A DNA stretch of 11,064 bases, taken from NCBI GenBank assembly GCA_934663595.1, contig CAKUKM010000055.1, positions 1 to 11,064 on the forward strand, written 5' to 3'. A program made the position numbers and the translations under genes. The notes under the pieces were generated by a model. That model had not been told where the DNA came from. It saw only the letters and a program-made list of their open reading frames with translations, and ran no database searches. Below are positions 7,000 through 11,064 of the stretch, piece after piece; position 1 is the stretch's first letter, and each line of letters begins with the position of its first letter. This stretch comes from an uncultured Clostridia bacterium. GTDB taxonomy: Bacteria > Bacillota > Clostridia > Christensenellales > Aristaeellaceae.

Positions 7000-8635
7000 G
7001 CGCGCGCTGATTTCGGCGGCGTTTGCGGGCCTTACGTATCTGGTGATGCTCGCACAGCCGCTGTTTGACACGGCGATCGATAATTACGGCGCGGCGCTGG
7101 AAATCGCGGGCTGCTATGGCGCGGATCGGGTGTTCGTGCATATCAGCCCGTCGTATTGCCGGCTCCTGGGCTGGATTTCCGATCTGCTGCCGCGCGCGAG
7201 CGCGTTCATGCTGGTCGAGCGGGCGATCGTGCTGATTGCGATGTTCGCGCTCTCGTATCTGATTCTGGAGCGGGCGAAGAGCGCGCTCGGCGCGGCGGTT
7301 CTGCATGCGGCGCTGGCCGGCGCGTGCGGGCTGATGCATTTGTACAACGCGAATTACACGATCTGGACGGCGTTTTTCATGGCCGTGGGCTGGCTTTTGC
7401 TGGCGAGCGTTCAGCGATCGGAAGAGAAAATGCGCGGGCGGCGAATCGCGGGGTATGCGTTCGTCGCGGCGGGCTGCGCACTGCGGATTCAGGCGGTAAT
7501 CATGATTCTGCCGTTCATGCTGCTGGACATGGGCCTGCGCGCGTGGGACGGAAGGAAGGATGGCCTCGGCGCGCGGATAAAGCGGCTCGCGTGCCTGATT
7601 CTGCCGGCGCTGATTCTGGTTGCGGCGGCGGGCGCGGAGATTTACTTTGCCTATATCCGCGGCGATTATCGCGAGGAATACGCCTACAATTCCGCGCGTA
7701 TCGCGGTGGTCGATTACCCGATGAAGGACTATTCCGAAATCGAAAATCCGTCTTTCAGCGCAAACGATTACGATTGCCTGAACCGCTGGATACTGATGGA
7801 CACGGAGATCGTGACGCGCGAATACCTGGATAGCGTCCGCGCGATTGCGGGCGAAAGAACGAGCCTGACGCCGCGCGCGATTTACGCGGAAATCCGGAAT
7901 ATGCTTTCGGAGACGAACGACCATATTCCGCTGTTTGCATTCACGGCGCTGCTGGCGGTGTATCTGCTTACGCGAAAGGGCGCGGCGCAGAAGCTGCGCG
8001 CGGCGCTTTCGGTGCTCGGCGCGGGAATCATTCTTCTGTATCTGCTCCGCCAAGGGAGACTTCCGTCGCGCGTGGTGTATTGCCTGTGCATCGGCGTGCT
8101 GGGAAACGTATTTGCGGCGGTGCTGTGCGATTCGCCAAATGGGAACAAAGCCATGAGCGTGCTTTCGGCGATCATGGCGGTTGTCGTGCTGCTGAGCGCG
8201 GGCTGGGTGGCTGTGCGCGATGCGGGCGCGCTGCAGAGCGCGTTTAGCGCGCGTTCGATCGCCGCGGACGGCGAAAAGGACGAAACGGTCTACATCTGGG
8301 ACCCGGTATATGCGATGGATTCGCCGCTGATGGCGCCGTATGCGCAGAATCCGGCGATGCTGCCGGGCGCGGACGTTTTTGATCATCATTTGATGATGGG
8401 CGACGTGAGCTACGGGCAGAAGGCGTTTTATGATCAGCTGAATCGAATGGGCATTCGCAATCCGATGCGCGCGCTGCTGGAAAGGGAGAACACGTTTGTG
8501 GCCGGCGGCGAGGAGAACGCGGCGCGCGTGCTGACGTGGCTGCGCGAGCATTACGATGCAAGCGCGCAGATGGAGGCGGTCGGCAGCTATGGCGGCGCGA
8601 CCGTGTGGCAGTATCGAACGGGAGAGGGAATATGA
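6986..8635 (+). CDS. Polytopic membrane protein, GT-C glycosyltransferase-like
   Basis: A 549-residue integral membrane protein with about 9-11 hydrophobic helices, roughly at 7-25, 74-95, 98-120, 123-142, 152-181, 200-223, 312-330, 338-354, 360-382 and 388-408. A large hydrophilic loop lies at 224-310 and a soluble C-terminal part at 410-549. After the first helix is an acidic segment, FDTAIDNY (27-34), in the place where GT-C enzymes carry the catalytic Asp of their first outer loop. A later ALRIQ...P segment with Arg inside a helix is also reminiscent of that superfamily. I do not recognise the exact family; similar proteins in Clostridia are often left as hypothetical membrane proteins. 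The start at 6986 is supported by GGAGGAG (6972-6978), 7 bases upstream, inside the GT2 gene. Context suggests it transfers the polyprenol-linked sugar, or otherwise supports surface glycosylation; that is inference. Confidence 0.72.
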   Translation: MRRNKRALISAAFAGLTYLVMLAQPLFDTAIDNYGAALEIAGCYGADRVFVHISPSYCRLLGWISDLLPRASAFMLVERAIVLIAMFALSYLILERAKSALGAAVLHAALAGACGLMHLYNANYTIWTAFFMAVGWLLLASVQRSEEKMRGRRIAGYAFVAAGCALRIQAVIMILPFMLLDMGLRAWDGRKDGLGARIKRLACLILPALILVAAAGAEIYFAYIRGDYREEYAYNSARIAVVDYPMKDYSEIENPSFSANDYDCLNRWILMDTEIVTREYLDSVRAIAGERTSLTPRAIYAEIRNMLSETNDHIPLFAFTALLAVYLLTRKGAAQKLRAALSVLGAGIILLYLLRQGRLPSRVVYCLCIGVLGNVFAAVLCDSPNGNKAMSVLSAIMAVVVLLSAGWVAVRDAGALQSAFSARSIAADGEKDETVYIWDPVYAMDSPLMAPYAQNPAMLPGADVFDHHLMMGDVSYGQKAFYDQLNRMGIRNPMRALLERENTFVAGGEENAARVLTWLREHYDASAQMEAVGSYGGATVWQYRTGEGI

Positions 8636-10323
8636 AAAAGGGCGATTTTTCCGGGCGCGCGGTCGCGATCTTCTTTGCGGTATTGCTGATTGCGGGCCTG
8701 ATTGCGGGGCTGGATTACGGCAAAACCACCGACGAGGGCACGGAATACGCGATCCTCGAATCCAACGCCGCGGAATACGCCTGCCGATTGCTGGGCGAGA
8801 ACAGCTCGATTGCGCGGCGGCTGTGCGATCGCGCCGAGCGGATTTCAACGAGCATCGAGCGCGACCACGGCGTTTCGGCGTATTATCCGTTTTACCCGGC
8901 CGGCGTAATTCTGAACCGGATTTCGCCGCGCGCGCTGTCGCTGGGCTGGCACGCGTACACGTTTCTGTGGTTCATGGCGGGCTGCGCGGCGCTGTACGGC
9001 ATTGCGCGCGCGCTGCTGGGCGCATCGCGGAAATTCTCGTTCGCTGCGGCGCTGATGCTGTATCTGTCGCCGCGGATGTTCGCGTCCGGGCATTACAACA
9101 ACAAGGATATGGTGCTGCTTTCGCTGTTTCTGCTGATCATGCTGTTCGGCATTCGCTGGATCGGCGAAAACCGGCTGCGCGACGGCGTGTGGATGGCGAT
9201 CTTCGGCGCGCTGGCGGCGAACACGAAAATTCTGGGCGCGTGGTGCTTCGGCGCAATGGGCGTTGCGTATCTGATTTACCATATTGCGCGCAAAACGCTG
9301 AACGGGCGCGCATGGCGAAACGGCATTGTCGCGATTTGCGCGTTTTTTGCGGCCTATGCGCTGCTCACGCCCGCGCTGTGGGGCGATCCCGCGGGGTATG
9401 TGCAATACGTATTGAAATACGCGCGGGCCTTTTCGCGCAATACGTATCCGGTTCTGTTCGAGGGGAAAATCTATCGCCCCGGGCTGGGCGACGCGCTGCC
9501 GTGGTATTATTTGCCGAAGCTGATGCTGATGTCGATCCCGGTGTATATTCAGCTGCTTTCGCTGGCCGGACTGGTTTTCGCAATGGCCAAAGCAAAGCGC
9601 CCGAGGGCGGCGATCGGCGTGCTCGGCGGAATGCCGGAATGGACGCGCGCGCGGCTTGCGCTGCTCGCCGCGCTGATCGCGCTGGTTCCGATGCTGTATG
9701 CGATGCTCGGCGATATGGTGCTGTATAACGGCTGGCGGCATTTCTATTTTGCGTATGCGTCGATTATCGTGCTGGCGATTTACGGGCTGTTTGCGCTGCT
9801 CGCCCGCTTCCCGAGGGGGAAAAGGGCGGTTTCGATCGCGGTCGCGGCGGCGATGGCGGTAAACGGCGGAATCATCGCATGGAATCACCCGGTCGAGGAT
9901 TCGACGTTCAATCTGATTGCGTCGCCGTTTGCAAAGGGCGATTACGAGGCGGACTACTGGCTGCTCGCGGCGCGCCCGGCGATGGAAAAAATCGCGGCAG
10001 GCGGCGAGAAAATGACCGTGACGACCAATTACGCCTGCACGTTTACGTTTTTGAGCGCGCTCGAAACCGCGCCCGCGCGGCTGCGCGATTCGATTTCGTT
10101 TGCGTGGAAGCTGAGCGAGGCGGACTGCGTGCTCGTCTGGGAAAGCTATGCCCGCGCCGAGGAGGCGGTTTCCGATGCGGAAATTGCCGCGATTGCGGGC
10201 GGCCGGCTGGATCTGAACGACATGGTCGGCCCCGGCTGGAACGCAGACGGCGCGTTTGAAAAGTGGTTTTCCATCGACGCGCTCGGCGTTCCGCTCGCAA
10301 CCGCCTATCGCCGGGCGAAATAA
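8632..10323 (+). CDS. GT-C glycosyltransferase, GT39/PMT-like (ArnT-like) membrane protein
   Basis: A 563-residue polytopic protein, probably a polyprenol-phosphate-sugar-dependent glycosyltransferase acting on the outer face of the membrane. The first helix (about 9-28) is followed by KTTDEG with D34-E35, placed like the catalytic acidic pair of PMT/ArnT-type enzymes. A second outer-loop motif GHYNNKD (153-159) and a late YNGWRHFYF (375-383) match the pattern of bacterial GT39-like proteins. About ten further helices lie between residues 108 and 430, and a roughly 130-residue soluble tail closes the protein. The true start is ATG 8632, which overlaps the previous stop as ATGA and has GGAGA (8621-8625) 6 bases upstream. 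The frame is open 96 bases further up, but that part lies inside the previous gene. It is the last gene before the hairpin at 10364. Donor and acceptor are unknown; the GT2 upstream is the natural donor maker. Confidence 0.82.
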   Translation: MKKGDFSGRAVAIFFAVLLIAGLIAGLDYGKTTDEGTEYAILESNAAEYACRLLGENSSIARRLCDRAERISTSIERDHGVSAYYPFYPAGVILNRISPRALSLGWHAYTFLWFMAGCAALYGIARALLGASRKFSFAAALMLYLSPRMFASGHYNNKDMVLLSLFLLIMLFGIRWIGENRLRDGVWMAIFGALAANTKILGAWCFGAMGVAYLIYHIARKTLNGRAWRNGIVAICAFFAAYALLTPALWGDPAGYVQYVLKYARAFSRNTYPVLFEGKIYRPGLGDALPWYYLPKLMLMSIPVYIQLLSLAGLVFAMAKAKRPRAAIGVLGGMPEWTRARLALLAALIALVPMLYAMLGDMVLYNGWRHFYFAYASIIVLAIYGLFALLARFPRGKRAVSIAVAAAMAVNGGIIAWNHPVEDSTFNLIASPFAKGDYEADYWLLAARPAMEKIAAGGEKMTVTTNYACTFTFLSALETAPARLRDSISFAWKLSEADCVLVWESYARAEEAVSDAEIAAIAGGRLDLNDMVGPGWNADGAFEKWFSIDALGVPLATAYRRAK

Positions 10324-10363
10324 GGCGAAAAATGCGTGCAATTTTCTTCAAGAATTAACTCAA

Positions 10364-10398
10364 AAACCGCCCGAAGCGTTTGCATTCTCGGGCGGTTT
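10364..10398 (+). terminator. Terminator-like hairpin after the glycosylation genes
   Basis: A perfect 11-bp stem AAACCGCCCGA (10364-10374) / TCGGGCGGTTT (10388-10398) surrounds a 13-base loop, 40 bases after the last GT-C stop. The 3' arm ends in TTT but then runs CG, so the T-tract is short. The A-rich 5' side (CAAAAA) means it reads nearly as well from the other strand. It shares its loop and 3' arm with the next promoter. Confidence 0.7.
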
Positions 10399-10408
10399 CG
10401 TGTATAAT
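10380..10408 (+). promoter_or_regulatory. Promoter of the rpsJ (S10) operon, overlapping the upstream terminator
   Basis: A perfect TATAAT at 10403-10408 has a weak -35 TTGCAT at 10380-10385, spaced 17 bases. The -35 lies in the loop of the 10364-10398 hairpin, and the spacer contains its 3' arm. Transcription would start near 10415, giving a leader of about 215 bases before rpsJ. The -10 is convincing; the -35 matches only TTG. Confidence 0.7.
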
Positions 10409-10414
10409 AAAATA

Positions 10415-10629
10415 GTCGTGTGCTGGGATATCCATGCGCAAATTACCGGATTTGAATGGATGTTTGACTTACACGCGGCGGCAGGGATGAACCGGAAGGT
10501 TGCGGCCGCTGGCCGGGAATTTCCGGAAGACCAGTCCGCAAAATCGGACGACGGAGCTCATGCCCGTCGATAAAAAAAGAATAGGACACGCCCGGTAGCG
10601 TGTGCATGAGTTCAACAGGAGGAGAAACC
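10415..10629 (+). promoter_or_regulatory. Structured 5' leader of the S10 operon (candidate autoregulatory RNA)
   Basis: This stretch has no convincing gene but is dense in helices. H0: ATCCAT 10430-10435 with ATGGAT 10456-10461, plus inner CAAAT 10439-10443 / ATTTG 10450-10454. H1: CCGGAA 10492-10497 / TTCCGG 10521-10526, with inner CGGCC 10503-10507 / GGCCG 10511-10515. H2: GTCCG 10534-10538 / CGGAC 10545-10549. H3: CGACGG 10549-10554 / CCGTCG 10564-10569, followed by a seven-A run. H4: ACACGC 10586-10591 / GCGTGT 10598-10603. A long-range helix, 10554-10563 with 10604-10613 (10 bp, one G-U), ends three bases before the SD AGGAGGAG (10617-10624). S10 operons in other bacteria are controlled by ribosomal protein L4 acting on such leaders. 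Whether this RNA does so is inference. Confidence 0.6.
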
Positions 10630-10938
10630 ATGGCTAACCAGAAGATCCGCATCAAGCTGAAGGCTTACGAGCATTCGATCATCGATGCCAGCGCGGCGCG
10701 CATCGTCGAGACCGCCAAGCGCACCGGCGCTCGCGTGTCCGGCCCGATCCCGCTCCCGACCGAGAAGGAAATCGTCACGATCCTTCGTTCCCCGCATAAG
10801 CATAAGGACTCTCGCGAGCAGTTCGAAATGCGCACGCACAAGCGTCTGATCGACATCCTGAACCCCACTGAGCGCACGGTTGCTTCGCTGACGAAGCTGG
10901 ACCTGCCGGCGGGCGTTGAAATCGAGATCAAGCTGTAA
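10630..10938 (+). CDS. rpsJ: Small ribosomal subunit protein uS10
   Basis: A 102-residue protein, the standard length of S10. It sits in the head of the 30S subunit and, as NusE, also joins the transcription antitermination complex with NusB. Typical motifs are present in order: KIRIKLKAYEH near the start, the SGPIPLPT loop, ILRSPHKHKDSREQFE with the conserved His/Lys-rich loop, RTHKRLIDI and the closing LPAGVEIEIKL-type strand. ATG 10630 is chosen because AGGAGGAG (10617-10624) lies 5 bases upstream and the protein begins MANQKIRI as expected. An in-frame ATG at 10606 lies inside the leader helix and would place the SD inside the gene. Codon choice is more mixed (GCT/GCC, CGT) than in the genes upstream, as for highly expressed genes. 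It is the first gene of the S10 operon and is followed by rplC. Confidence 0.98.
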   Translation: MANQKIRIKLKAYEHSIIDASAARIVETAKRTGARVSGPIPLPTEKEIVTILRSPHKHKDSREQFEMRTHKRLIDILNPTERTVASLTKLDLPAGVEIEIKL

Positions 10939-10951
10939 CGAATCGGTTTTG

Positions 10952-11020
10952 GAAAGCACTCTCACGGCTTTCTGAAAAAGAGGAGAAGCGGCTTATCGTG
11001 CAAACTGCCAAGCGGTTTGC
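10952..11020 (+). other. rpsJ-rplC spacer with two hairpins
   Basis: The 106-base spacer holds GAAAGC (10952-10957) / GCTTTC (10967-10972) around a 9-base loop. It also holds a stronger stem, GCAAACTGC (11000-11008) / GCGGTTTGC (11012-11020), 9 bp with one G-U and a CAA loop. Neither has a T-tract, so they are not terminators. They may be processing or stability elements, or control rplC translation. The SD-like AGAGGTG for rplC is at 11033-11039. Confidence 0.55.
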
Positions 11021-11044
11021 GTAATAACCGAAAGAGGTGTAACA

Positions 11045-11064
11045 ATGAAAAAGGCAATTCTCGG
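11045..11064 (+). CDS. rplC: Large ribosomal subunit protein uL3, first codons only (3' truncated by window)
   Basis: Six full codons read MKKAIL and the next two bases, GG, begin a Gly codon. MKKAILG is the usual N-terminus of L3 in Bacillota, and rplC is the normal gene after rpsJ in the S10 operon. L3 is an early-assembling 50S protein near the peptidyl transferase centre. AGAGGTG at 11033-11039 gives 5-base spacing to the ATG. The call rests on the short N-terminus plus gene order, since the rest of the gene is outside the window. Confidence 0.9.

Noticed and set aside
8536..8631. N-terminal extension of the second GT-C gene
   Set aside because: It lies in the coding region of the preceding gene; ATG 8632 has an SD and a classic ATGA overlap.
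4473..10341. Very long reverse-strand open frames (about 500-630 codons at 4473-6044, 6965-8848 and 8845-10341)
   Set aside because: Their products are rich in Arg, His and Gln with no recognisable domain and lie exactly antisense to clear genes. They arise because GCG/CGC-biased codons rarely create antisense stops.
10502..10509. GCGGCCGC palindrome in the S10 leader as a protein or restriction signal
   Set aside because: It is adequately explained as part of the inner stem of hairpin H1 in GC-rich DNA.
10459..10573. Leader peptide of about 38 codons upstream of rpsJ
   Set aside because: No SD, no attenuator-like codon run, and the bases are better explained by RNA hairpins.
1..11064. CRISPR, transposon, phage, toxin-antitoxin or defence island
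   Set aside because: No repeats with regular spacing, terminal inverted repeats, integrase/transposase or defence-type domains were seen on either strand.

Overview
The window looks like chromosomal DNA of a GC-rich, low-expression-bias Bacillota, most likely a Clostridia lineage. The reasons are: strong Shine-Dalgarno (SD) sequences throughout; an EF-Tu / S10 / L3 arrangement typical of the bacterial str and S10 operons; a 'nucleoside kinase' with a threonyl-tRNA-synthetase-like N-terminus, a type common in Clostridia; and a YhcN/YlaJ-type lipoprotein, which is associated with endospore formers. All genes read on the + strand. The organism call is inference from family content and codon use (Ala mostly GCG, Arg mostly CGC/CGG); no species is recognisable.

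Layout: (1) 1-185, the end of tuf (EF-Tu) and its strong intrinsic terminator. (2) 194-2501, a good extended -10 promoter, then a uridine-kinase-family gene and a small sporulation-type lipoprotein gene, whose SD can fold into a hairpin. The segment ends in a GC-rich hairpin with a poor T-tract. (3) 2532-6029, dnaE, a full-length DNA polymerase III alpha subunit with an intact PHP metal site, polymerase aspartates and a canonical clamp-binding motif. (4) 6043-10323, three tightly coupled envelope genes: a GtrB/CsbB-like polyprenol-phosphate glycosyltransferase (GT2) and two large polytopic GT-C-like membrane proteins. They are joined to dnaE and to each other by SD/stop overlap, a 14-nt overlap and a 4-nt ATGA overlap. 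(5) 10364-10629, a terminator-like hairpin that physically overlaps the next promoter, followed by an approximately 215-nt strongly structured leader. (6) 10630-11064, rpsJ (S10) and the first codons of rplC (L3), the start of the S10 operon.

How the parts work together: tuf and rpsJ are flanking housekeeping loci. The 10-kb block between them couples nucleotide salvage, a spore-type lipoprotein, chromosome replication and a three-gene cell-surface glycosylation module. The GT2 would load a sugar onto a polyprenyl phosphate at the inner membrane face, and one or both GT-C proteins would transfer it to an acceptor outside. The flippase usually needed is not in the window.

The most interesting non-coding signal is the rpsJ leader. 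It has five local hairpins plus a 10-bp long-range helix that competes with, or forms a pseudoknot on, one hairpin and ends three bases before the rpsJ SD. This is a candidate autoregulatory element of the S10 operon. I see no CRISPR array, transposon, tRNA, rRNA or phage gene, and no clear undescribed defence system.
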